The notes below the pieces were generated by a model, which searched no databases, was not told the DNA's origin, and worked only from the letters and a program-made list of their open reading frames with translations. DNA of 64,000 nt from JBEKTW01 sp963727845 (GTDB taxonomy: Bacteria > Bacteroidota > Ignavibacteria > UBA10030 > SZUA-254): NCBI GenBank assembly GCA_963727845.1, contig CAVSHI010000003.1, positions 1,178,001 to 1,242,000 on the forward strand, read 5' to 3'. The translations under genes and the position numbers were made by a program. Shown in pieces: positions 7,952 through 16,430 of the stretch (position 1 is its first letter; each line of letters opens with the position of its first letter).

Positions 7952-10900
7952 TTGAAAAAACTCCGCCTCCCGAGCTTCCCCGCACTAGCCTGCGTGTGGG
8001 GCGCATTGCATATTTGCGCCTCGTCCCTTCTCCTTGCCGGCACGACCGGACAGACCGACACTCTCCGGATCATGGATTATAATATCCTCGATTATCCGGG
8101 AACGGATGCTGCGACGAGAGATCCCTTCTTTCGAAAAGTAGTACACACCGCAAAGCCAGATGTCCTCATTGTTGAGGAGATGACGAGCCAAAGCGGGGTT
8201 ACCACGTTTCTCAATGATGTCATGGATTTTTACCAGCCGGGTCTTTACACGACAGTACCCTTCCACGACGGCCCGGATACCGATCCCCATATCTACTTCA
8301 AGTCGACAAAGGTTACATTCATAACTGCGAATTTTATTGCAACCGACCTCCGCAACATCGGTGAATATATTCTTAAAGTGAATGCAACCTCCGACACAAT
8401 TCATCTGTTCGCGGTTCATCTTAAGGCGGACGATGGGCTTACGTATCAATCTCAGCGGCGCGCGGAGGCAACTGTCCTGAGAAACTACCTGGCCGCCCTG
8501 CCCGCGGGCACCAAATTCATGGTGATGGGAGATTTCAATTTCTATTCGAGCGCGGACTCCGGATTCGTGAAGCTGACGGAGAGTGAAGCGAATAATAATG
8601 GAAGGCTGAAAGATCCAATCAACCAGGTGGGCAATTGGCATGATAACCCCACATACGCTCCATACCACACGCAGTCGCCGCGCACCGCGTCGTTTGGAGG
8701 CGGCTCGACCGGGGGAATGGATGATCGGTTTGATTTTATCCTCACGTCTTGTTCATCGCTGGATAGCAATACAATTACATCGAGCTATAAGGCATACGGA
8801 AACGACGGCAATCATTTGAACGCGGCTATCAACCGGTTGCCGAATGCTGCCGTTCCCGACAGCGTTGCCAATGCACTCGATTCTGCCTCCGATCACATTC
8901 CCGTTATGTGCGATTTTAGGTTCACAAATGCCTCAGGCCTGGGAGCGTTCGCACAGATATCTCCCGTTAATTCCGCATCAAACCAGGCGATCGGTGGAAT
9001 GTTGACCTGGCATTCTTCCCCGGGTGCGGCCTCGTACGACGTTTACCTCGGCACATCAAATCCACCGACAACGAAAGTAAGCGCTGCCCAGACTGATACC
9101 ACGTATGCTTACGCGTCACTCCTCAACGATACTACCTATTACTGGAAGATAGTTGCCGCAAATACCGGCGGCTCAATCGACGCAACCGGTTCACCGTGGA
9201 GTTTTACGACGATCGTGGCAGCGCCGGCCGCATTCAATCTGACGAGCCCGGGCAACAGTGCCACCGGTCAGCCCATAGCAGGATCGCTGAGCTGGCAATT
9301 GTCCATAAATGCAACCGGGTACGATGTGTACTTAGACACGAACAATCCACCGGTGACAGTCGTAAGCTCAAATCAGCCTGGGACCACGTACAGCTACGGT
9401 GGATTGTCGAACAGCACGGCCTATTATTGGAAGATTGTGGCGAAGAACACAGGAGGGAATACAGTTTCAACCGGTTCGCCCTGGAATCTCACGACAATCG
9501 TTGCAGCGCCGGGCGCATTCAATCTGTCGAGTCCGGGCAATGGCACGACAACTCAGCCGATAGCAGGCTCGCTGAGCTGGCAATCGTCCACGAATGCAAG
9601 CGCGTACGATGTGTATCTTGACACGATCAACCCGCCGACAACACTCGTGAGCCCGAATCAATCGGGGATATCGTACGCCTACGGCGGTTTACAAAACAGC
9701 ACAACGTATTTCTGGAAAGTGATTGCGAAGAATCTTGCCGGCGACATCGCCGCAAGTGGGACACCGTGGAGCTTCTCTACGGTCATCGTAGCGCCCGGTT
9801 CTTTTGGAATAATCTCGCCGTCGAACGGAACGATTGGTCAGTCAATCTCGGGAACATTAACGTGGCAGTTGTCTGCGAATGCCGTGGCATATGACGTTTA
9901 CGTGGATACGGTGAATCCCCCATCGGTGATCGTCAGCACGAATCAGACCGGCACAACGTACAGTTATAACGGATTCCTCAACGCGACAACGTACTTCTGG
10001 AAAATTTCGGCAAAAAATGCCGGCGGGACAACAATTTCGACCGGCGCGCCGTCGAGTTTCGTGACGACGGCAGTTGACGCACCCGGGGCATTTCTGCTCG
10101 TCTCTCCTCCGAATGGCGCGAGCGGCCTGCCGCTTTCCGGCACGCTCTCATGGAGTGTCTCCGACAGCGCCGAGTCGTATGATGTTTTCCTGGACACGCT
10201 TAATCCTCCTGTGAACATTATAAGTTCGGGCGGTAATGCGACGTCTCGTGCGTTCAGCGGACTTGCTCCCGGAACTGCATACTACTGGAAGGTTGTAGCG
10301 AGAAACGCCCACGGTCCCACTGTCGCTTCAAATGCGATTGCTAATTTGTCGACCGCAGTTCTTGCTGCACCGGCGACGGCTCTTCTTTCATCGAACGTCA
10401 GCACGACGGGTCTCCGGTTATCGTGGAGCGACAATGCGAACAATGAGGATGGATATCGGGTGCTGCGGTCGATGTCCCCTGCCGGGCCATTCGTCCAGGT
10501 TGGAAACGACCTTCCGGTTAATTCTGTTGGATTTGTGGATAGCGGATTGAGTGTCAACCAGCGATACTATTATAGTGTCCTGCCGTTTAACGTTCTGGGG
10601 GATGGGAATTGTGTGTCCATCAGCATCGCGACATTGGCAAATACGCCCTCGGTGGGAGCCCTCACATCCGTCGATTACTCGACCGTCAATGTAACGATCA
10701 ACCCTTCAGATAATCCGGCCTCGACTGAGTTTGCCATTCAGGCAACCACAGATTCCGTAGCGCTCTACGTCCAGGCTGGCGGTACTCTTGGAGCGGCTTC
10801 AGACTGGCGGACGTACAGCGGTTGGGGTGACTCGGTGGGAACCGGCGTCATAGGCCTCCGGGCATGTACACAATACGAGTTCCACGTGAAAGCACGAAAC

Positions 10901-12091
10901 GGCGACAGTGTCGAAACAGCACGGAGCACGGGGGCGGCGCAATCGACCAAATGTTTCATCGTGACGGATTCAATTTCAAAAGGCTGGAATCTCGTCTCGG
11001 TGCCGATTGCAGTAACCAAAGTGCACCGGTCAACGGTATTCCCTGGCAGTTCATCGAATGTGTTCACGTACCAAGGGCGTTACGTGGCCAGCGATACGGT
11101 GTCCAGCAGTGTCGGCTACTGGTTGAAGTTTAACGGTGATTCCACCATCACGATGATGGGCAGTCCATGTTCGTCCGATACGATTTCATTGAACCCGGGC
11201 TGGAATATCATCGGTTCGCTTTCATCTACTGTCAGCGTGGGTACACTGGCGGAAAACCCTGCCGGGACTGTGGTATCAGCCTTCTTCGGATATCACGGGT
11301 CCTATGCGTTCGCCGATTCGCTTTTTCCGATGAGGGGGTACTGGGTAAAAGCGGGCTCGCAAGGAAAACTCAGCATGGCTGTATCGGCCGGTCTCTCCAA
11401 GGCAGCGACGAGGTTTTCCGTTAAGGAATTGCTTCCGGGCTTGAATTCACTGATCTTCGAGGACCGGGCGGGTCATCGACAGTCCGTATTTTTTGGAGCG
11501 TGTTGTCAGGATAGCACCTCGGAGTCAAAATTCGATGCGCCGCCGCTGCCGCCTGTGGAGATATTCGACGTCCGTTTTGCGTCCCAACGATACATGGAAA
11601 TTGTGCCGGGAAACGTGAAGACGGTCTTGGAATTCCCGATTACAGCGCAAGGCGTGGTCTATCCCCTGAAGGTCTCGTGGCAATTGGGCGAGAATTCCGG
11701 CGTAAAATATAAATTCCTTGCCGGGAACCAGTTGCAAGCGCTCGGAAGTAACGGTTCTATGGTGTTGGCAAACGGCGCGGCCGGACTCCGCCTGAAAGCT
11801 GAACCAACAGGAATGACGGCGATCCCAAAGGATTTCGCTCTCGAGCAGAACTATCCCAATCCATTTAACCCAACGACCATTATCAATTTTCAATTACCAA
11901 ACGATAAGTACGTGACGCTGAAGGTGTACAATGTACTTGGGCAGGAAGTTGCGACGGTCGTGAGCGGGATGCAGGAAGCGGGATACAGGTCGGTGAGCTT
12001 CGATGGAAGTAACCTGCCGAGCGGCGTTTACTTCTGCAGAATGACCGCCGGAAATTTTTCGGCAATGAAGAAGATGCTTCTTCTCAAGTAA
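7952..12091 (+). CDS. Giant secreted endonuclease/exonuclease/phosphatase-domain protein with FN3-like repeats and T9SS sorting domain
   Basis: 1379 residues. Order: a signal peptide (residues 1-30); an endonuclease/exonuclease/phosphatase fold (about 37-326) with LRIMDYNILDYPG, VLIVEEMTS, VMGDFNFY and SASDHIPVM at the metal and catalytic positions; five FN3-like modules of about 95 residues (about 327-800) sharing YDVYLDTxNPP and TYYWKIVAKN; one more FN3 domain (about 805-895); further beta-rich regions; and a C-terminal type A T9SS sorting domain starting FALEQNYPNPFNPTT near 1295. It is thus likely exported by T9SS and anchored or released at the cell surface, where the N-terminal domain may cleave DNA or a phosphoester. 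The start is TTG. The gene ends 7 bp from the convergent argD. Confidence 0.85.
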   Translation: MKKLRLPSFPALACVWGALHICASSLLLAGTTGQTDTLRIMDYNILDYPGTDAATRDPFFRKVVHTAKPDVLIVEEMTSQSGVTTFLNDVMDFYQPGLYTTVPFHDGPDTDPHIYFKSTKVTFITANFIATDLRNIGEYILKVNATSDTIHLFAVHLKADDGLTYQSQRRAEATVLRNYLAALPAGTKFMVMGDFNFYSSADSGFVKLTESEANNNGRLKDPINQVGNWHDNPTYAPYHTQSPRTASFGGGSTGGMDDRFDFILTSCSSLDSNTITSSYKAYGNDGNHLNAAINRLPNAAVPDSVANALDSASDHIPVMCDFRFTNASGLGAFAQISPVNSASNQAIGGMLTWHSSPGAASYDVYLGTSNPPTTKVSAAQTDTTYAYASLLNDTTYYWKIVAANTGGSIDATGSPWSFTTIVAAPAAFNLTSPGNSATGQPIAGSLSWQLSINATGYDVYLDTNNPPVTVVSSNQPGTTYSYGGLSNSTAYYWKIVAKNTGGNTVSTGSPWNLTTIVAAPGAFNLSSPGNGTTTQPIAGSLSWQSSTNASAYDVYLDTINPPTTLVSPNQSGISYAYGGLQNSTTYFWKVIAKNLAGDIAASGTPWSFSTVIVAPGSFGIISPSNGTIGQSISGTLTWQLSANAVAYDVYVDTVNPPSVIVSTNQTGTTYSYNGFLNATTYFWKISAKNAGGTTISTGAPSSFVTTAVDAPGAFLLVSPPNGASGLPLSGTLSWSVSDSAESYDVFLDTLNPPVNIISSGGNATSRAFSGLAPGTAYYWKVVARNAHGPTVASNAIANLSTAVLAAPATALLSSNVSTTGLRLSWSDNANNEDGYRVLRSMSPAGPFVQVGNDLPVNSVGFVDSGLSVNQRYYYSVLPFNVLGDGNCVSISIATLANTPSVGALTSVDYSTVNVTINPSDNPASTEFAIQATTDSVALYVQAGGTLGAASDWRTYSGWGDSVGTGVIGLRACTQYEFHVKARNGDSVETARSTGAAQSTKCFIVTDSISKGWNLVSVPIAVTKVHRSTVFPGSSSNVFTYQGRYVASDTVSSSVGYWLKFNGDSTITMMGSPCSSDTISLNPGWNIIGSLSSTVSVGTLAENPAGTVVSAFFGYHGSYAFADSLFPMRGYWVKAGSQGKLSMAVSAGLSKAATRFSVKELLPGLNSLIFEDRAGHRQSVFFGACCQDSTSESKFDAPPLPPVEIFDVRFASQRYMEIVPGNVKTVLEFPITAQGVVYPLKVSWQLGENSGVKYKFLAGNQLQALGSNGSMVLANGAAGLRLKAEPTGMTAIPKDFALEQNYPNPFNPTTIINFQLPNDKYVTLKVYNVLGQEVATVVSGMQEAGYRSVSFDGSNLPSGVYFCRMTAGNFSAMKKMLLLK
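9222..10360 (+). repeat. Tandem FN3-like coding repeats, about 285-nt units
   Basis: Consecutive modules beginning near 9222, 9513, 9798 and 10077 are similar at DNA level; for example gcaggatcgctgagctggca near 9280 recurs almost unchanged near 9570. A more diverged unit precedes them from about 8930. This indicates recent internal duplication in the gene. Confidence 0.7.
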
Positions 12092-12098
12092 GAAGCTG

Positions 12099-13277
12099 TC
12101 ACCCCAGAGCCGACAGGGCCTCGCGTAATGCTTTAACGGTTTCCTCGAGATGCTGTTCCTGGACAATGAGGGGAGGCAGGAATCGCAGGACAGTCTGGTC
12201 GGTGCCGTTGATCAAAATTCCTTTCTCGCGCATTGCGACAACAATCGGTTCTGCATCCCGGCCGAGCTCCATTCCCAGCATCAAACCATATCCCCGCACT
12301 TCTTTCGCTACGGAAGGGAACTCTCTCTTCAACTGAAGGAGCTTCGATTTCAGCGATTGGCCCATGACCTCGGCCTGTCGTATCAACCCTTTCTCCAGTA
12401 TCTCCTGAAGCACCGCGACACCGGCGGCGCAAGCGACCGGGTTGCCCCCGAATGTTGTGCCATGGAGGCCGGGTTCTAAAACCGCTGCGACCTTTTCGTT
12501 TCCGAGGATTGCTCCGAGTGGGAGTCCGCCGCCGATCGGTTTGGCGACCACGACAATGTCCGGCTGAATGTTGAAATGCTGGAAACCAAAGAACTTTCCG
12601 GTGCGCCCGATGCCGGATTGAATCTCGTCGGCAACGACGAGAAAATCGAATTGTGATTTCAGCTTTTTGATCTCATCCACAAATTCCGGAGTCACGGGCC
12701 GAATTCCCCCTTCACCCTGTATGAATTCCAGGACTATGGCGAGAGTGTGTTCATTCACCGCACGGCGGAGCTCGTTGGAATCGTTGAAAGGAACAGTGCG
12801 AAAACCGTCGAGGAATGGTTCAAACCCGTTACGGTATTTTGGCCGGTCCATCATCGATAACGCACCCATCGTTCGCCCGTGAAATGCATTCGTGAACGAA
12901 ACAATCTCGCGCTTGCCCCTCGTTGAACCCCACTTCCGGCAAACTTTGATGGCACCCTCGATCGCTTCTGTGCCGCTGTTGGAAAAGAACACTTTTGAGC
13001 AGCCGGACTGTGTCACGAGCAATTCACCCAGCTGGAGTTGCGGCTCCTGCAGGTAGTAGTTGGAGACGTGGAGATACCTGCGGGACTGTTCTTCAATTGC
13101 CCGGAGAACCCTGGGATGTGCATATCCCAGCGCATTCACCGCAAGACCCGAAAACATATCGAGATAGCGCTTTCCGTCCTTCGAAAAGAGGTACATCCCC
13201 TCCCCGCGGTCGATTTCAAGCGGAATTCGCTTATAGGTGTGGAAAAAATAGGCCGATTCACGATCCATTGCTTTCAT
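12099..13277 (-). CDS. argD: Acetylornithine aminotransferase
   Basis: 392 residues from ATG at 13277, the start chosen because the family begins with a segment like SAYFFHTYKRIPLEIDRGEG; the longer open frame to 13412 runs into the operator region. Class III PLP transaminase features are clear: FFSNSGTEAIEGAIKVCRK, FHGRTMGALS, VVADEIQSGIGRTG with the PLP-ring Asp, and the Schiff-base lysine in VVVAKPIGGGLPLGA. It converts N-acetylglutamate semialdehyde to N-acetylornithine. It is convergent with the giant secreted gene and divergent from argC, with two ARG boxes upstream. Confidence 0.93.
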   Translation of the reverse strand: MKAMDRESAYFFHTYKRIPLEIDRGEGMYLFSKDGKRYLDMFSGLAVNALGYAHPRVLRAIEEQSRRYLHVSNYYLQEPQLQLGELLVTQSGCSKVFFSNSGTEAIEGAIKVCRKWGSTRGKREIVSFTNAFHGRTMGALSMMDRPKYRNGFEPFLDGFRTVPFNDSNELRRAVNEHTLAIVLEFIQGEGGIRPVTPEFVDEIKKLKSQFDFLVVADEIQSGIGRTGKFFGFQHFNIQPDIVVVAKPIGGGLPLGAILGNEKVAAVLEPGLHGTTFGGNPVACAAGVAVLQEILEKGLIRQAEVMGQSLKSKLLQLKREFPSVAKEVRGYGLMLGMELGRDAEPIVVAMREKGILINGTDQTVLRFLPPLIVQEQHLEETVKALREALSALG

Positions 13278-13315
13278 AGGGCAGCTCTCGCATATAAAAA
13301 GAATGTCAAAAAGGA

Positions 13316-13353
13316 CTTGCATAATAATACAAAAAAATGTATATTTATGCAAC
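13316..13353 (-). promoter_or_regulatory. Tandem ARG boxes (ArgR operator) upstream of argD
   Basis: Two 18-bp sites separated by 2 bp, cttgcataataatacaaa (13316-13333) and aatgtatatttatgcaac (13336-13353). Both fit the TGnATwwwwATnCA core of ArgR/AhrC operators, and paired boxes with 2-3 bp spacing are the known binding arrangement for the hexamer. They lie 39-76 bp upstream of the argD ATG, and argR is encoded 4 kb away. They could also influence divergent argC about 190 bp off. Confidence 0.75.
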
Positions 13354-13417
13354 TCGATTTCACAATAATCCTGCTCAAACAGATTTAGTAAGTCATTGGA
13401 TCGTTCTGTCACTCGTT

Positions 13418-13480
13418 ACCCTCACCCTCGGTCCCTCTCCCAGCGGGAGAGGGATGTCACGGAGTGACAGGGTGAGGGAT
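13418..13480. repeat. Dispersed palindromic repeat, family B copy 2
   Basis: Inner stem ccctctccc/gggagaggg around 'agc', an extra small dyad tgtcac-ggagtgaca, and outer arms ccctcaccct/agggtgaggg. It sits between the argD operator and argC and so may have separated argC from the ARG boxes. Confidence 0.8.
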
Positions 13481-13539
13481 AAAAACTGCAAAATTGAATC
13501 AATTTATTCCCGAGACAGAACACTAGCACAATAGTCATC

Positions 13540-14553
13540 ATGATTAAATCGACCATCATCGGGGCATCCGGATATGCGGGCGCCGAACTTCTTCGCATCC
13601 TCTCCCTGCGGAACAACGTCAGTGTGGAAAAAGTCGTTGCGGGCGCTGCCGCCGGGAAGAAGGTCGAAGATCTCTATCCCGCTTTTGCCGGCAGGGTGGA
13701 CCTGGAGTTTGAGTCGTTCGAATCCAATCACTTTGACGAGATCAACGTCGCGTTCGTCGCTCTACCGTCGGGTGAAGCAATGAAGGTGGTTCCGCATCTT
13801 CTGCAGTCGGCCAAACACGTGATCGACCTCAGCGGGGATTTTCGGCTCTCTTCCGCGGAACTCTATGAACAATTTTATAAACATGCTCACGTTGCCCCGG
13901 CGTTATTGAGCGAGGCAGTATACGGTCTGCCCGAACTCAACTTTGACCTCATCTCGAAAGCGAATTTCGTCTCAAATCCCGGCTGCTATCCGACAGGCGC
14001 AATTCTCGCGCTCCTGCCGGCGTTGAAGTCCGGCGTGGTCTCGTCGAAAGGTATCGTCATCAATTCGCTCTCCGGCGTCTCGGGGGCGGGACGCAGCGCA
14101 TCGATCGAGCTCAGTTACACGGAAGTGAATGAAAACATCCGGGCGTATAAAATCAACAACCACCAGCACGTGCCGGAAATCCAATCCATTCTTGAGAAGG
14201 CGACGGGTCAGACCGTCACCCTCTCCTTCATCCCCCACCTTGTTCCATTGAACAGGGGAATCTACACGACAATTCATGCCGACCTGACATCCTCGGCCAC
14301 AGAAGAAGACATCACAGAAATCTACCGGACATTCTACGGCAATGCCCCCTTCGTGCGCATCAAACAGCAGGTTCCCCAAATCAAGGATGTGGTCTACACG
14401 AATTATTGTGATATCGGTATTTCAATTGAAAAGCGAACGAACAAACTGGTGATCATTTCGGTCATCGATAATCTTGTGAAAGGCGCGGCCGGACAGGCCG
14501 TACAGAACATGAACATCATGCTCGGGCTTCCGCAGGAACAAGGACTGTTGTAG
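13540..14553 (+). CDS. argC: N-acetyl-gamma-glutamyl-phosphate reductase
   Basis: 337 residues. It begins with the NADP-binding motif IGASGYAGAELLRIL, and the catalytic cysteine lies in SNPGCYPTGAILALLPAL (about residue 148). The HHxH-like NNHQHVPEIQ and the FIPHLVPLNRGIYTTI block are also family hallmarks. It reduces N-acetylglutamyl phosphate to the semialdehyde. First gene of the plus-strand arginine cluster; argJ follows after 33 bp. Confidence 0.96.
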   Translation: MIKSTIIGASGYAGAELLRILSLRNNVSVEKVVAGAAAGKKVEDLYPAFAGRVDLEFESFESNHFDEINVAFVALPSGEAMKVVPHLLQSAKHVIDLSGDFRLSSAELYEQFYKHAHVAPALLSEAVYGLPELNFDLISKANFVSNPGCYPTGAILALLPALKSGVVSSKGIVINSLSGVSGAGRSASIELSYTEVNENIRAYKINNHQHVPEIQSILEKATGQTVTLSFIPHLVPLNRGIYTTIHADLTSSATEEDITEIYRTFYGNAPFVRIKQQVPQIKDVVYTNYCDIGISIEKRTNKLVIISVIDNLVKGAAGQAVQNMNIMLGLPQEQGLL

Positions 14554-14586
14554 GTTAACTCTGGTACACTGTAAAGGAGAAGAAGT

Positions 14587-15795
14587 ATGACGAACGGACA
14601 TCCGGATGGCGTAACAGCCGCCAAAGGTTTTCAGGCAGCCGGAGTGCACTGCGGCCTGAAGAAAATGAAAAAAGACCTCGCGCTGGTGTATTCCACCGTG
14701 CCTGCCGTCGGTGCGGCAATTTTCACGACGAGCAAGGTCCAGGCGGCGCCGGTGATGGTGGACAAAATGCAGTTTAAGAAGTCCTCAAACTTCCGAGCGA
14801 TCGTGGTGAACAGCGGAAACGCTAATGCCTGCACGGGTGAACGCGGTCTGAACGATGCCTGGTCGATGGCGAAAGAGGCTGCCGGGTCCCTGAAGATCCA
14901 GGAAAACGAAATCCTCGTCTCCTCCACGGGCGTCATCGGGCAGTATATGCCGATGGAAAAAATCTCCGCGGGCATCGCTGAAGCGTCGATGATGCTGGGC
15001 GTTGAGGGACATGCCTCTGCGGCGGAAGCTATTATGACGACCGATACTTTTTCGAAAGAACATGTTAATCATGTCGACCTCAACGGGATCGATGTGACGA
15101 TCGGCGGGATGGCAAAGGGTTCGGGAATGATCGCCCCCAACATGGCAACAATGCTTGCCTTTATCACGACGGACGTAAATATTGCGCCCGATCTCCTTCA
15201 ATTCTCCCTGAAACAGGCCGCCGACCACTCCTTCAATCGCATCACGGTGGACGGCGATACGAGCACGAACGATATGGTGCTGGTCCTCGCCAATGGTTCG
15301 GCGGGAAACCAAAGACTCACTTCAACGACCGACCCCTGCTTCAAACTGTTTCACAATGCTTTTGAAGATCTCCTGGTCAGGCTCTCAAAAATGATCGTCC
15401 TGGACGGCGAAGGCGCCACCAAATTTGTCGAAATAGTTGTTGAGGGCGCGGCATCCGAAGAAGCAGCGGTCCAGGCGGCAAGGGCGATTGCCAATTCAAG
15501 TCTTGTCAAGACGGCGATTCACGGCGAGGATGCCAACTGGGGGCGGATTCTTGCCGCCATCGGTTATTCTGGGATCGAATTCAATCCTGCGGATGTGGAA
15601 ATCTTTTTCGGAGACGTTCCGATTCTTCGGCGGGATTACCGGATCGATTTTTCCGAAGCTGAAGCCAAACGCGTGCTGAGCCAGAAAGAGATACGAATTA
15701 CGATTGACCTTCACCAGGGCAATGCTTCCGCGACGTTCTGGACCTGCGACCTGTCGAAAGAGTACGTCGCGATTAATTCGAATTATAGGACGTAG
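14587..15795 (+). CDS. argJ: Glutamate N-acetyltransferase / ornithine acetyltransferase
   Basis: 402 residues. ArgJ moves the acetyl group from N-acetylornithine back to glutamate, making the pathway cyclic. The autocleavage site is in KGSGMIAPNMATMLAF, with Thr188 predicted to become the nucleophile at the start of the beta subunit. Other signatures are NSGNANACTG near the N-terminus and HGEDANWGRI near the C-terminus. A clear 'aaaggagaagaagt' precedes the ATG. Whether the enzyme also accepts acetyl-CoA cannot be told from the sequence. A repeat/GIY-YIG insertion separates it from argB. Confidence 0.95.
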   Translation: MTNGHPDGVTAAKGFQAAGVHCGLKKMKKDLALVYSTVPAVGAAIFTTSKVQAAPVMVDKMQFKKSSNFRAIVVNSGNANACTGERGLNDAWSMAKEAAGSLKIQENEILVSSTGVIGQYMPMEKISAGIAEASMMLGVEGHASAAEAIMTTDTFSKEHVNHVDLNGIDVTIGGMAKGSGMIAPNMATMLAFITTDVNIAPDLLQFSLKQAADHSFNRITVDGDTSTNDMVLVLANGSAGNQRLTSTTDPCFKLFHNAFEDLLVRLSKMIVLDGEGATKFVEIVVEGAASEEAAVQAARAIANSSLVKTAIHGEDANWGRILAAIGYSGIEFNPADVEIFFGDVPILRRDYRIDFSEAEAKRVLSQKEIRITIDLHQGNASATFWTCDLSKEYVAINSNYRT

Positions 15796-15830
15796 AAATG
15801 TCCGTGGCAACAAACCATGCTGTGAAAAAA

Positions 15831-15904
15831 AGCAACCCGTCACCCTGAGCGATCCTGAGCGACCCCGAGCGGAGCGAGGGGGAGTCGAAGGAGAGTCGAA
15901 GGGT
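15831..15904. repeat. 74-bp direct repeat (family A variant), left copy
   Basis: Identical over 74 bp to 16331-16404, exactly 500 bp away. It starts agcaacccgtcaccctgagc and ends gagagtcgaagggt. The two copies bracket a GIY-YIG gene. Confidence 0.9.
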
Positions 15905-15911
15905 GTTAGGG

Positions 15912-16286
15912 ATGGGGAGACAAAGGATGAAGCAATCGTGGGTTTATATTGTCGAATGCTCGGATGGTTCCTATTACACCGGTTGCACAACGAGCGTTGA
16001 AAAACGAATCTCAGAGCACAACAGCGGTTTACATGGCGGATACACAGCAACCCGACGGCCGGTAAAGCTACTTTGGAGCCAGGAGTTCAATGACATCCGG
16101 TACGCAATAGAGGCAGAACGAACTATTAAGAAATGGAGCCGGGCCAAGAAGGAAGCCTTAATGAAAGAAGACTTCGCGGCACTGAAAGAACTAGCTCGGT
16201 CGACGAGTACGAAGTTGAAGTTGAAAAACACGTCAGACCCTTCGACTCGTACCGTTGGAAAGAACAACGGTACTCGCTCAGGGTGA
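15912..16286 (+). CDS. Single-domain GIY-YIG nuclease-like protein
   Basis: About 124 residues from ATG 15912; ATG 15927, giving MKQSWVYIVE, is an equally good start. The catalytic motif spans WVYIVECSDGSYYTGCTTSV, with the Arg in VEKRISEHN and a Glu in AIEAERTIKKW. Proteins of this UPF0213/YhbQ-like type are free-standing and their biological role is mostly unknown. The last 18 or so residues (TSDPSTRTVGKNNGTRSG) are encoded by an inverted copy of the flanking repeat, so the original C-terminus was probably changed when the repeat arrived. It splits argJ from argB. Confidence 0.85.
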   Translation: MGRQRMKQSWVYIVECSDGSYYTGCTTSVEKRISEHNSGLHGGYTATRRPVKLLWSQEFNDIRYAIEAERTIKKWSRAKKEALMKEDFAALKELARSTSTKLKLKNTSDPSTRTVGKNNGTRSG

Positions 16287-16288
16287 CG
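16232..16288. repeat. Inverted copy of the family A variant overlapping the GIY-YIG 3' end
   Basis: Runs cagacccttcgactc to gctcagggtgacg, the reverse complement of the ends of the 74-bp repeats, with an internal dyad gtaccgttg/caacggtac. It supplies the last codons and stop of the GIY-YIG gene. Confidence 0.75.
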
Positions 16289-16330
16289 ATCATTTTATTA
16301 TAACGATAGCTCAGGTTTATAGTAAATATA

Positions 16331-16404
16331 AGCAACCCGTCACCCTGAGCGATCCTGAGCGACCCCGAGCGGAGCGAGGGGGAGTCGAAGGAGAGTCGAA
16401 GGGT
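16331..16404. repeat. 74-bp direct repeat (family A variant), right copy
   Basis: Second identical 74-bp copy, ending 26 bp before the argB ATG, so the argB leader includes most of this palindrome-rich repeat. Confidence 0.9.
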
Positions 16405-16430
16405 CACATGTAGAAACCAAACGTCAAATC

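Noticed and set aside
13278..13412. N-terminal extension of argD to 13412
   Set aside because: It would place the ARG boxes and a family-foreign 45-residue segment in the coding region; ATG 13277 fits the family start.
15831..16404. CRISPR array
   Set aside because: Only two direct copies 500 bp apart with a gene between; no short regular spacers anywhere in the window.
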